Program-made: the position numbers and the translations under genes
Part shown: positions 44,184 to 52,570 of the stretch, piece by piece
Layout of the letters: every line of letters starts with the position of its first letter
How positions within the stretch are numbered: position 1 is the stretch's first letter
Notes under the pieces: model-generated
Database searches by the model: none
What the model was told of the DNA's origin: nothing
What the model saw: the letters and a program-made list of their open reading frames with translations, nothing else
Origin: Mycobacterium sp.
GTDB taxonomy: Bacteria; Actinomycetota; Actinomycetes; Mycobacteriales; Mycobacteriaceae
Assembly (NCBI GenBank): GCA_025963385.1
Contig: JAOPUT010000006.1
Coordinates: 1 to 62,573 of the forward strand
Direction: 5' to 3'
Length of the DNA: 62,573 bases

Positions 44184-45857
44184 ATGACAAAGCCTGGCCC
44201 AGCCGAGCGGGTGGTGCGGCCGTTGCCGCAGCCAAGCATCAGCAGCGAGCCGTTCTGGACCAGCGGCGCCGACGGGCGGCTCCGGATCGCCCAGTGCCAA
44301 TCCTGCAGCCGGTATCACCACCCGCCGCAGCCGATCTGTCCCCGGTGCCACGGCGTCGACATCGTGATGACACCGGTCTCGGGCCGTGCGACGGTCGCTG
44401 GGTTCACCGTCAACGAGCAACAGTGGCTGCCGCGGTTCCCGCCGCCCTACGTCGTCGCGGTCGTCGCCCTTGTCGAAGACTCCTGCGCCCGCTTGACCAC
44501 CAACATCGTCGGCTGCCCACCCGAGCACGTGGCCATCGGGCTTCGGGTCAAGGTGGTCTTCGAGCAGCACGACGGGGTTTGGATTCCGCTGTTCGAGCCG
44601 GACACCGAGACCCCCGAGCCCGGGCCGGTCCCCGAGCCCCGCGATCTGACCCGCGGCGTGCGCTCGATGGTGACGAGTCACAAGTTCGAAGACGAGGTCG
44701 CACTGACCGGGGTCGGCAGCTCCACGATCGGACGCCGTCTCATGGTCGACCCACTGTCGCTGACCGTGACGGCGTGCCTACGCGCGGTCGGTGACGCGGG
44801 ACTGACCCTGGCCGACATCGACGGCCTGTGCACCTATCCCGGCGGACTGGTCGGCGGAATGTCCGAGGGTGGGGTCACCGCCGTGGAAGAGGCGCTCCGC
44901 ATACATCCCACCTGGATCAGCGGCGGGGGTGAGACACCGGGGCCCAGCGGGAGCGTCGTAGCCGCCATGCTCGCCGTCGCGGCAGGGTTGTGCCGGCACG
45001 TACTGTGCTTCCGAACCGTGTGGGAGTCCACGCACACCACACTGGCCCGAGCCGCGACGTCGAGGTCCGGGGGCAGCCGAGGAGCGTCGGGCATGTTCGA
45101 GTGGCGTGCCCCGTACGGCGCCATGTCGGCCGCCAACTGGATCGGTGTCAACGCCTCGCACTACTTCTGGCGCTACGGCGGTGACCGCGCCTCGACGCTG
45201 GCACCAATCGCCCTCACGGCGCGCGCGAACGCTGCCCGCAACCCGGCCGCCATCTACCGCGACCCCCTTAGCCTGGACGACTATCTGTCGGCACGGATGA
45301 TCAGCTCGCCGTTCGGCCTCTATGACTGCGACGTTCCCTGTGATGGAGCGATCGCGGTGATCGTGTCCGCGATCGACACGGCTGCCGACCGACCCAAGCC
45401 GTCGGTCCTGGTCGAAGCCGTGGGCACCCAGATCGTCGAGCGGATCTCCTGGGACCAGGACACCCTCACCCACGAGCCCCAGGTCCTGGGTCCGGCCGCG
45501 CACCTGTGGACCAGGACCAGCCTGCGGCCCGACGACGTCGACGTCGCCGAGCTCTATGACGGATTCACCTTCAACGCGGTCTCCTGGCTGGAGGCGCTCG
45601 GGTTCTGCGGTCTTGGCGAGGCCGCCGACTTCCTCGACGGGGGAGCGACCATCGCGCTGGACGGCAAGCTCCCGCTCAACACCCACGGCGGTCAGCTCTC
45701 CGCCGGGCGTACCCACGGCTTCGGGTTCCTCGCCGAGGCGATCGCGCAGCTACGGGGCGAGGCCGCCGGCCGTCAGGTCGACGGCGCCCAGGTCGCGGTC
45801 GTGACCACCGGCGGAGGCACCCCTGGGGGAGCGCTGCTGCTGCGACGAGGCAACTGA
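44184..45857 (+). CDS. DUF35 Zn-ribbon/OB-fold fused to a thiolase-like (Ltp2-type) domain
   Basis: This 557-aa fusion has a DUF35 unit in residues about 20-145, with zinc-ribbon Cys38, Cys41, Cys52 and Cys55 and an OB-fold (GRATVAGFTVNEQQWL). A thiolase/lipid-transfer-type domain follows from about residue 165, with VALTGVGSSTIGR, ELYDGFTFNAVSWLEALGF and NTHGGQLSAGRTHGFGFLAE. In steroid side-chain degradation separate Ltp2 and DUF35 proteins form a retro-aldolase, so a C-C cleaving aldolase is the best guess. GGAGG 4 nt before the ATG supports the start; longer frame ignored. Confidence 0.87.
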   Translation: MTKPGPAERVVRPLPQPSISSEPFWTSGADGRLRIAQCQSCSRYHHPPQPICPRCHGVDIVMTPVSGRATVAGFTVNEQQWLPRFPPPYVVAVVALVEDSCARLTTNIVGCPPEHVAIGLRVKVVFEQHDGVWIPLFEPDTETPEPGPVPEPRDLTRGVRSMVTSHKFEDEVALTGVGSSTIGRRLMVDPLSLTVTACLRAVGDAGLTLADIDGLCTYPGGLVGGMSEGGVTAVEEALRIHPTWISGGGETPGPSGSVVAAMLAVAAGLCRHVLCFRTVWESTHTTLARAATSRSGGSRGASGMFEWRAPYGAMSAANWIGVNASHYFWRYGGDRASTLAPIALTARANAARNPAAIYRDPLSLDDYLSARMISSPFGLYDCDVPCDGAIAVIVSAIDTAADRPKPSVLVEAVGTQIVERISWDQDTLTHEPQVLGPAAHLWTRTSLRPDDVDVAELYDGFTFNAVSWLEALGFCGLGEAADFLDGGATIALDGKLPLNTHGGQLSAGRTHGFGFLAEAIAQLRGEAAGRQVDGAQVAVVTTGGGTPGGALLLRRGN

Positions 45858-45890
45858 TGGAGACGAGGCACTGATGCGATGGGCTGACCG

Positions 45891-47099
45891 ATGAAGCTGG
45901 CGCATCCCGAGCTCGACCAGTTCCGTGCCGAGGTCCGAGCACTCCTGCGAGCCCACCGCCCCAGGGTGCACACCACCGCTAAGGCCGACCTGGACCGCCC
46001 ACTTGTTCGACGCCGGGTACGTCGGTGCCGATTGGCCCACCGAATGGGGCGGCACCGGAACCAGGGACGCGGTCCGCGCGACGATCGTGGGCGAGAATGG
46101 CCCGTGCCCGAGTGCCAACCCCCATCGGCGCCGGACTGCTCGCCGCCGCCGCCCTCATCCATTGCGGACGCCCAGACCAACAGCAGCGCTACCTGCCCCG
46201 GATCCGGACCGGCCAGGACATCTGGTGTCAGCTGTTCAGCGAGCCCAGCGCGGGCAGCGACCTGGCCCGCCTGTCCACCCGTGCCCGTCGCGACGGCGCT
46301 CACTTCGTCGTCGACGGTCAAAAGGTGTGGACGACCAACGGTCAACACGCGCAACTCGGCTACCTGTTGGCCCGCACGAACCCCGACGCCCCCAAACATG
46401 CTGGCATCACCGCCTTCGTCCTGGACATGAGCAGCCCCGGCGTCGACGTGCGACCACTGCGCGAGATCACCGGCACCAGCGACTTCAACGAAGTCTTCTT
46501 CGATGACGTCCGGATCCCCGCCGACAACGTCCTCGGCGGCATCGACGACGGCTGGAAGGTCGCCACCACCAGCCTCGTCGAGGAGCGCTCCAGCGTCGGC
46601 ACCGCAGGCATCGTCATGCTCCGCACGCTCGGCGACGCCGTGTCGATGGCACGGACCTTGCGGCGCGGATCGCGTCCGGCCCTGGAGAACGACGCCGTCC
46701 GCCAAGACGTCGGCCGCCTCTACGCGGCCGCGCGGGTCAACGTCCGACTCGGCCAGTACAACCTGTCGCGGACGTTGAGCGGTGAGGCAGATCCCGGCGA
46801 CGCGCCGCTGGCCAAGATCCTCTACAGCGAGACCAACCTCGAGCTCACCGAATTCGGCCTCGGCCTACAAGGCACCGATGGACTGCTCACCGACGCGGAC
46901 CCCGATGCGATCGCTGGCGGCTGGTGGCAGGACGCCTTCCTGTACTCGCGCGCCCTCCACGATCGCCAGCGGCGCCAACGAGGTACTGCGCAACATCATC
47001 GCCGAACGGTCGCTTGGACTGCCCCGCGAGCCCCCGTTGATCGGCAGTTCGCTTGTCGCACTGGCGATCTCACGATCAGAACGCGAGGACCCTCCTTGA
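45891..47099 (+). pseudogene. Acyl-CoA dehydrogenase gene with three frameshifts
   Basis: Homology to a full-length ACAD runs through in order but changes frame. Start MKLAHPELDQFRAEVRALLR; then, in a second frame, HLFDAGYVGADWPTEWGGTG; then, in a third, the body with LFSEPSAGSDLARLSTRARR, VVDGQKVWTTNGQHAQLGYL and VFFDDVRIPADNVLGG; then near 46955 another change to SGANEVLRNIIAERSLGLPR and the TGA at 47097-47099. Either the gene is dead or there are clustered sequence errors. It would be the third gene after the DUF35-thiolase fusion and one half of a fourth ACAD pair. Confidence 0.85.
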
Positions 47100-47573
47100 C
47101 CGAGGGGCCGCCGGCATCACCGTGCAACGCCAACGCACCATCGACGTCACCCGGCGCCTCGACGAGGTAACGCTGGACGACGTGGCGGTGCCGTCGTCGC
47201 CGCTGCAGCACGCCGGAGGCGCCGCCGAGGCGGCGCTGAGCCACCAGAATCGTTGAGGCGCAGTCCTGATCAGCGCCGACAATGTCGGTGTCGGCGCGGC
47301 CGTGCTGGAGATGACCGTGCAGTACGCCAAGCTGCGGGTCCAGTTCGGGCGCCCCATCGGCAGCTTCCAAGCGGTCAAGCACAAGTGCGCGACGATGCGG
47401 ATGTGGCTGCAGGCCTCGCGGGCAGCGACCTACTACGCCGCGATGGCGGTGGCGGCCGACGCCAAGGACGCCGAGGAAGCCGCCAGCGTCGCCAAGGCCA
47501 ACGAAGTCTTGTTCGGCGATCCCTACCTGCACCACGAACGGCTCACTGCAGCGCTGGAGCACGCGACCGGCTA
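47096..47573 (+). pseudogene. Internally deleted second acyl-CoA dehydrogenase of the decayed pair
   Basis: TTGACCGAG at 47096 looks like the original start, overlapping the previous stop. Within a few codons the sequence jumps to the middle of an ACAD: IDVTRRLDEVTLDDVAVPSS. After an in-frame TGA at 47254-47256 come VLISADNVGVGAAVLEMTVQ and FGRPIGSFQAVKHKCATM. A second deletion joins SVAKA to LFGDPYLHHERL, the very C-terminus. So about 200 N-terminal residues and the GGIG segment are lost. Confidence 0.8.
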
Positions 47574-47581
47574 GCGGCGGG

Positions 47582-48505
47582 TCAGCCGAACTGCCTGGCC
47601 AGCCAGTCGGCCCCGTCGCGGGCGGCGGTACGGGCGACCGCGGTGTCGGCGAACATGTCAAAGCCGTGCACGGCGCCGGCGTAGACGTGCAACTCGGTGG
47701 GAACCGCTGCCCGGCACAGTCGCGCCGCGAAGTCGATCGACTCGTCGCGCAGACAGTCTGCCGTGCCGACACCGACGAACGTCGCTGGCAGCCCCCCCAA
47801 CTCGGTGGCCCGACCCGGTGCCGCATCCGCGGGCACGTCATCGGTGCCGTACCGCTCGGCGAGGTAGCTGCACCAGCCGAATGCGTTGGATTCGCGAGAC
47901 CATATCGGCAGTCCCGGTAGCTGGCTGGAGACCGTCAGGCCACGATCGTCAAGCATGGGATACTCCAGGTACTGAAACGCCAGCGGGGCTTCTCCGCGAT
48001 CCCGCCACCGCAGGGCCAGGCCAGCGGCCAGCGCGCCGCCGGCGCTGCGTCCGGCAATCCCGATCCGACGCGGGTCGATGCCCAATTCGTGGGCGTGCTC
48101 GAGAAGGAAGCGCAGTCCGGTTTCGCAGTCGTCCAACGGCACGGGGTAGGGCGTTTCGGGTGCCAGCCGGTATTCGACGCTGACGCAAACGCAACCCAGC
48201 CAGCGGCACCACTCGATCAGACGGGCGTCGTCCATGTGCCGGTTGCCGATCACCATGCCGCCGCCGTGCATCCAGTACAGGACGGGCAGTTCGTCGGCGG
48301 AGTCGACGGGTCGCAGGAGCGACAGCGCGACCCCGCCGTGGTCGGCGGTGAGTTCCACCCGCTCGACGTCGGATGCCGACTGCGGCTCGAACATGGTCCC
48401 GGCGCGCATGGCCGGAATGTTGTCGGCGGAGAAGTCGAAGTCGGGGAAGCCGCGCAAATTCTCGGCGATCTCCGGGTCGATCCACTGGGTCTTGGCCGTC
48501 GTCAT
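47582..48505 (-). CDS. Alpha/beta hydrolase fold-3 esterase (HSL/LipN-like)
   Basis: This 307-aa hormone-sensitive-lipase-type esterase has YWMHGGGMVIGN (oxyanion HGGG) and YRLAPETPYPVPLDDC. The nucleophile elbow is GRSAGGALAAG, where the family norm is GDSAGG. The terminal AVHGFDMF carries the catalytic His. The D-to-R change next to the Ser is unusual but the triad is otherwise complete. Start ATG overlaps the upstream SDR stop (ATGA). Probably hydrolyses an ester or lactone intermediate. Confidence 0.87.
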   Translation of the reverse strand: MTTAKTQWIDPEIAENLRGFPDFDFSADNIPAMRAGTMFEPQSASDVERVELTADHGGVALSLLRPVDSADELPVLYWMHGGGMVIGNRHMDDARLIEWCRWLGCVCVSVEYRLAPETPYPVPLDDCETGLRFLLEHAHELGIDPRRIGIAGRSAGGALAAGLALRWRDRGEAPLAFQYLEYPMLDDRGLTVSSQLPGLPIWSRESNAFGWCSYLAERYGTDDVPADAAPGRATELGGLPATFVGVGTADCLRDESIDFAARLCRAAVPTELHVYAGAVHGFDMFADTAVARTAARDGADWLARQFG

Positions 48506-49344
48506 TGCCCTACTCCCATCAGGTGTTTGCCGGCACCGACGAGTCCGCCGTCCACGCGTAGGTCGCAGCCGGAGACGAACGCCGCGGCGTCGGACTCCAG
48601 GAACGCCACCGCGGCGGCGATGTCCTCGGGACGCCCTGGCAGCGGCCGGTCCGGGCGTTTCACCGGTGTGACCTCGACCATCATCGGCACGATGGGTTGG
48701 CGGTCGAGCTCCAGTCGGCCCATGGGAGTGTCGATCAGACCGGGCGAGATCGAGACGGTACGCCCACCTATCTGACCCCAGGGCGTTGCCAAGCGTTCGA
48801 CGAGTCGGGTCACGCCACGTTTGGCCAGCACATAGGCCGTGGCGCTGTCCAGCGCCTGCTCGCCGAGGGCCACTTCGACGGCAGCGAGAAACCCCTCGGC
48901 CAATGGATCGTCGAGCAACGGTTCCACAGCCGTGGGGACGTCGCTGTAACCGGCGATCGATCCGATCAGAATGGCGGAGCAGCCCGGGTTGACCAACGGG
49001 AAGAGGGCGTCGGTGATGCGCACCGATCCGGCCAGGTCGACTTCGAGCACGGTGGCCGGATCGGCCATCTCCGGGGAGACGCCCGCGGTGTGCACGAGGC
49101 AACGCAGCCGGCCCAACTCGCCCACGCGTTCGGCGACCGCGGCGATGTCGGCTGGCGAGGTCACGTCGCAACGCAGCGTGTCCACCTCGGCACCGTGGGC
49201 GGTCAGGGTCTTGCGCACCTGTTCGAGGAGGTCCTCGCGCAGATCCACCAACAGCAGGCGACCGCGGTCGGCGAGCGCGCGGGCGCACGCGAGCCCCATG
49301 CCGCCCGCACCCCCGGTGATTACCAGGACGTTGTCAACGCTCAT
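48502..49344 (-). CDS. SDR, 3-alpha-HSD/carbonyl-reductase-like
   Basis: This 280-aa SDR has ITGGAGGMGLACARAL, LLLVDLRED (NAD-type), HTAGVSPEM in place of NNAG, LIGSIAGY (Ser), YVLAKRG (YxxxK) and VDGGLVGAG. The long insert before YxxxK is as in 3-alpha-hydroxysteroid dehydrogenase/carbonyl reductases. ATG start after GAGGAGAG. Part of the minus operon thiolase-SDR-esterase. Confidence 0.85.
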   Translation of the reverse strand: MSVDNVLVITGGAGGMGLACARALADRGRLLLVDLREDLLEQVRKTLTAHGAEVDTLRCDVTSPADIAAVAERVGELGRLRCLVHTAGVSPEMADPATVLEVDLAGSVRITDALFPLVNPGCSAILIGSIAGYSDVPTAVEPLLDDPLAEGFLAAVEVALGEQALDSATAYVLAKRGVTRLVERLATPWGQIGGRTVSISPGLIDTPMGRLELDRQPIVPMMVEVTPVKRPDRPLPGRPEDIAAAVAFLESDAAAFVSGCDLRVDGGLVGAGKHLMGVGQ

Positions 49345-49378
49345 CGCACGCTCTCCTCACTGATTGACCTCGTTGTCC

Positions 49379-50569
49379 CTAGAGCCGCTCGATGATGGTC
49401 GCGTTCGCCATCCCGCCGCCCTCGCACATGGTCTGCAGGCCGTAGCGGCCGCCCATGGATTCCAGATAGTTGAGGAGGGTGGCGAGCAGCCGGGTGCCCG
49501 AAGATCCCAGTGCATGGCCCAACGCAATCGCCCCGCCCCACGGGTTGAGGCGGGCGGGGTCGGCGCCCAGTTCCTGCGCCCAGGCCATTGGCACGCAGGC
49601 GAACGCCTCGTTGACCTCGTAGGCGTCGATCTCCTCGAGGCTCAGCCCGCCGCGGTGCAGCACCCTCTTCGTCGCCGGAATGGGTGCGGTCAACATGGCG
49701 AGTGGATCATCGCCGGCCACGGCGAACGCGTGGAAACGGGCGCGCGGGCGCAGCCCGCACGCTACCGCCATCTGTTCGCTCATGATCAAGGCGGCTGACG
49801 CTCCGTCGGTCAAGGGCGAGGAATTGCCGGGGGTGATCCGCCAGTCCAGAGTGGGGAACCGTGTGGCGGCCTCCGGCGAGGCGAAGGAGGGCTTGAGTCC
49901 GCTGAGTGCCTCGGCGGTGGTGCCCGACCGGATCGTCTCGTCGACGGTGTGCACCTGCGGCACGTCCGCGTCGGGAAGGGGCATGGGGACGATCTCGTGG
50001 GCGAAGCGTCCCGCGGCGACCGCGGAGGCGGCCCGTTGGTGGGAGGTGACGGCGAATGCGTCCAGCGAATCCCGGTCCAGCTTCCAGCGCGCCGCGACCA
50101 GTTCGGCGGCCACCCCCTGCTTGACCAGGCCTTGCGGATATCGCGCGGCGACGCTCGGTCCGAAGGTGTCCACACCGGCGGACGCCGTGCCCATCGGCAC
50201 TCGGCTCATCGATTCCACGCCGCAGGCGATCACGATGTCGTAGGCGCCGGCCATGACGCCCTGAGCGGCGAAGTGGACGGCCTGTTGGCTGGAACCGCAC
50301 TGGCGGTCCACGGTGGTCGCGGGCACTGAGTCCGGGAAGCCAGCGGCTAGCGCGGCGCTGCGGGCGATGTTGAAACTCTGCTCGCCGACCTGTTCCACGC
50401 AGCCGGCGATGACGTCGTCGATGCGGCCGGGGTCCAGGTCGTTGCGGAGCACCAGCGTGGACAGCACCTGGCGCAGCAGTTCGACGGGATGACAGCCCGC
50501 CAGCGCACCACCCGGCTTGCCCTTACCCGACGCGAGTCGCACGACATCGACGATGACAGCCTCGTTCAT
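49379..50569 (-). CDS. Thiolase (acetyl-CoA acyltransferase family)
   Basis: This 396-aa thiolase has ATTVDRQCGSSQQAVHFA with the nucleophilic Cys, NEAFACVPMAWAQ, GGAIALGHALGSSGTRL with the catalytic His (HAL in place of the common HP.G), and TMCEGGGMANATI with the second Cys. All catalytic positions are present. The start was set at the ATG 50569 (MNEAVIVDVVR); the frame continues upstream. Cleaves 3-ketoacyl-CoA. First gene of the thiolase-SDR-esterase operon, divergent from the ferredoxin at 50714. Confidence 0.9.
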   Translation of the reverse strand: MNEAVIVDVVRLASGKGKPGGALAGCHPVELLRQVLSTLVLRNDLDPGRIDDVIAGCVEQVGEQSFNIARSAALAAGFPDSVPATTVDRQCGSSQQAVHFAAQGVMAGAYDIVIACGVESMSRVPMGTASAGVDTFGPSVAARYPQGLVKQGVAAELVAARWKLDRDSLDAFAVTSHQRAASAVAAGRFAHEIVPMPLPDADVPQVHTVDETIRSGTTAEALSGLKPSFASPEAATRFPTLDWRITPGNSSPLTDGASAALIMSEQMAVACGLRPRARFHAFAVAGDDPLAMLTAPIPATKRVLHRGGLSLEEIDAYEVNEAFACVPMAWAQELGADPARLNPWGGAIALGHALGSSGTRLLATLLNYLESMGGRYGLQTMCEGGGMANATIIERL

Positions 50570-50713
50570 ACCGGTATTACCCACCCTGTAGCTGCTGCGC
50601 GGCCATCCAAGTAGCCGTTCCGACATCGACAGTGTGCCACAAGGGAAGGCTCTTACATGCGCATGAGGAATTTATAGTTGTCCTCAAAAGAGGGTGATGG
50701 TCTACTTCAGAAC

Positions 50714-50908
50714 ATGAAGGTGACCGTCGACCCTGATCTCTGCGAGGCCAACGGATTGTGCGTGGCAGCAGCTCCCGACATCTTCGACCTGGCCGGCGAC
50801 GAGGTGGTCGACATCGTCGATTCCGAGCCCCCGCCAGCACTCGAGGCCGCCGTCCGCGATGCCGTCACCGCCTGCCCGAAGCAAGCGTTGCGAATCCGGA
50901 CCGACTAA
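50714..50908 (+). CDS. Small [3Fe-4S] ferredoxin of the P450-partner type
   Basis: This 64-aa ferredoxin has Cys10 and Cys16 (LCEANGLCVAAAPDIFDL) and Cys54 (ACPKQAL), the CxxXxxC...CP pattern of mycobacterial P450 ferredoxins, with Asn13 at the variable position that tunes the cluster. No P450 is adjacent; the nearest are at 37566 and 57598. A recurring 11-mer (TGATGGTCTAC, 50695-50705) ends 8 bp before the ATG. It stands between the divergent thiolase and the amidohydrolase at 51022. Confidence 0.87.
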   Translation: MKVTVDPDLCEANGLCVAAAPDIFDLAGDEVVDIVDSEPPPALEAAVRDAVTACPKQALRIRTD

Positions 50909-51021
50909 GTTCGGGACTGCCAGTAGGCAAATAAAGAATATGTTCGTTGCAAAAATTGCACTCATAGTCCTACTGTGAGGGAAGTAGCATTCTGCACTGA
51001 TCTTTCAGGAGGGGAACCCGC

Positions 51022-52149
51022 ATGCTGCCCGACGATGCCAAGATCATCTCGGTCGACGACCACGTCATCGAGCACCCCCGTGTCTGGTTGGACCGGGTGC
51101 CCACGAAGTACGCGGACGTGGCTCCGCGCATCGTCAAGCTGCCCGACGGCAACGACACCTGGCTCTACGAGGGCAAGCAGTCCGGCAACTTCGCGCTCAA
51201 CGCCGTCGCCGGAAAGCACCCGCGGGACTTCGGGATGGATCCGCGCAGCTACGACGACATGCTGCCGGGCTGTCATGACATCAGCGACCGCATCAAGGAC
51301 ATGGATGTCGAGGGTGTCTGGGCTCAGTTGTGCTTTCCCAACTTCGGTGGGTTCGCCGGCAGTACCTTTCACACGGCCAGCGACAAGGAGTTCGCCAAGA
51401 TCTGCATCAGCGCCTACAACGACTTCATCCTCGAGGAATGGTGCGGCTACGCCCCCGAACGCCAGATTCCGTTGATGATGGTTCCGTTCTGGGACGTCGA
51501 GGCCTCGGTGGCCGAGATCGAACGGACCGCAGCCAAGGGCGCCAAGTCCATCTCCTTCATCGAGGCCCCCCACAAGATCGGACTGCCCTCGTATCACACC
51601 GATCACTGGGATCCGGTCTTCGCCGTGTGCGAGGAAGCCGGATTGCCGCTGTCGATGCACTTCGGTTCCGGGGGGATGCCGCAGGGTCTCGCTCGCGACG
51701 GCGACCTGTTCATTGGGATTGCACTGTTCGGCTTGAACTCGATGATGGCAACCGTCGACCTGCTGATGTCGGAGGTCTTCTACAAGTTCCCCGGCCTGAA
51801 GGTCGCATTGTCCGAGGGTGGCATCGGCTGGATGCCGTATCTGCTGGAACGGATCGACTATTCCTGGGGCCGGCACAAGTACTGGTGTGACATCAACGCC
51901 GACAAGCTGCCCTCGGAATTGTTCCGCGAGCACATCTACGGATGCTTCATCTCCGACCAGTCCGGGATCGAGCAGCGCCACCGCATCGGCGTGGACAACA
52001 TCATGTTCGAAAGCGACTATCCGCACTCGGATTCCAATTGGCCGCACACCCGTAAGTTGCTCGCCGAGCATCTGATCGACGTACCCGACGACGAGGCACG
52101 CAAGATCGTCGAGCTCAACGCCCGCACTCTTTACAACTTCTGGGCCTGA
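51022..52149 (+). CDS. Amidohydrolase (PF04909-type)
   Basis: This 375-aa TIM-barrel amidohydrolase has the start IISVDDHVIEHPRVW (DDH metal-site form), LSMHFGSGGMPQGLA in the middle and FESDYPHSDSNWPH near the end. It differs from the 20219/38812 pair in its N-terminal motif and length, so it is a separate branch. ATG preceded by AGGAGGGG. It begins the unit amidohydrolase, 100-aa unknown, CoA ligase, thiolase. Probably hydrolytic or decarboxylating; substrate unknown. Confidence 0.87.
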   Translation: MLPDDAKIISVDDHVIEHPRVWLDRVPTKYADVAPRIVKLPDGNDTWLYEGKQSGNFALNAVAGKHPRDFGMDPRSYDDMLPGCHDISDRIKDMDVEGVWAQLCFPNFGGFAGSTFHTASDKEFAKICISAYNDFILEEWCGYAPERQIPLMMVPFWDVEASVAEIERTAAKGAKSISFIEAPHKIGLPSYHTDHWDPVFAVCEEAGLPLSMHFGSGGMPQGLARDGDLFIGIALFGLNSMMATVDLLMSEVFYKFPGLKVALSEGGIGWMPYLLERIDYSWGRHKYWCDINADKLPSELFREHIYGCFISDQSGIEQRHRIGVDNIMFESDYPHSDSNWPHTRKLLAEHLIDVPDDEARKIVELNARTLYNFWA

Positions 52150-52256
52150 GGCCACCTCTGCGATAGACCCAGCGACCGGGCCCCGCTCCCGAGTGCGCCC
52201 CGCGCCGCCGCGGCTACGGCGTGCGCGCCGGCAGGCGGCACGACGAAAGGTGATCG

Positions 52257-52559
52257 ATGACCGACCTCACGCCGGGAAAGCGGCTCCGTAGTGCGGTAGG
52301 TAGCACCGAGATCATCATCGTGCGACCTGCCGCGAGTCCGGTCGAGTTGTCCTGCGGTGGCCAGCCTATGACGACGAACCTCGCCGCTGCAGCTACGTCT
52401 AGCGCGAGCAGCGCGAACGACACCCTGCTCGGCAAACGCTACGTCGACAGCGACACGGCGTTGGAAGTGTTGTGCACCAAGGCGGGCCCTGGCGTGCTCA
52501 CCGCCGACGGGCGACCGTTGACCGTCAAGGCGCCCACCGCGCTGCCGGCCTCGGACTAG
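52257..52559 (+). CDS. Conserved small protein of unknown function
   Basis: This 100-aa protein starts MTDLTPGKRLRSAVGSTEII and has two Cys-bearing motifs, VELSCGGQPM and ALEVLCTKAGPGVL, and an ending LTVKAPTALPASD. I have the impression of similar small mycobacterial proteins with the same order of motifs, but no function is known to me. ATG after AAAGGTGATCG. It stands between amidohydrolase and CoA ligase in the same direction, 11 bp before the ligase start. The two Cys could bind metal or act as an acyl acceptor; speculation only. Confidence 0.65.
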   Translation: MTDLTPGKRLRSAVGSTEIIIVRPAASPVELSCGGQPMTTNLAAAATSSASSANDTLLGKRYVDSDTALEVLCTKAGPGVLTADGRPLTVKAPTALPASD

Positions 52560-52570
52560 GGACGGTTGGG

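Noticed and set aside
50962..52155. 397-codon open frame antisense to the amidohydrolase
   Set aside because: It mirrors the real gene at 51022, has an amino acid mix typical of reverse-strand high-GC reading (many His/Val/Asp repeats) and no family motif.
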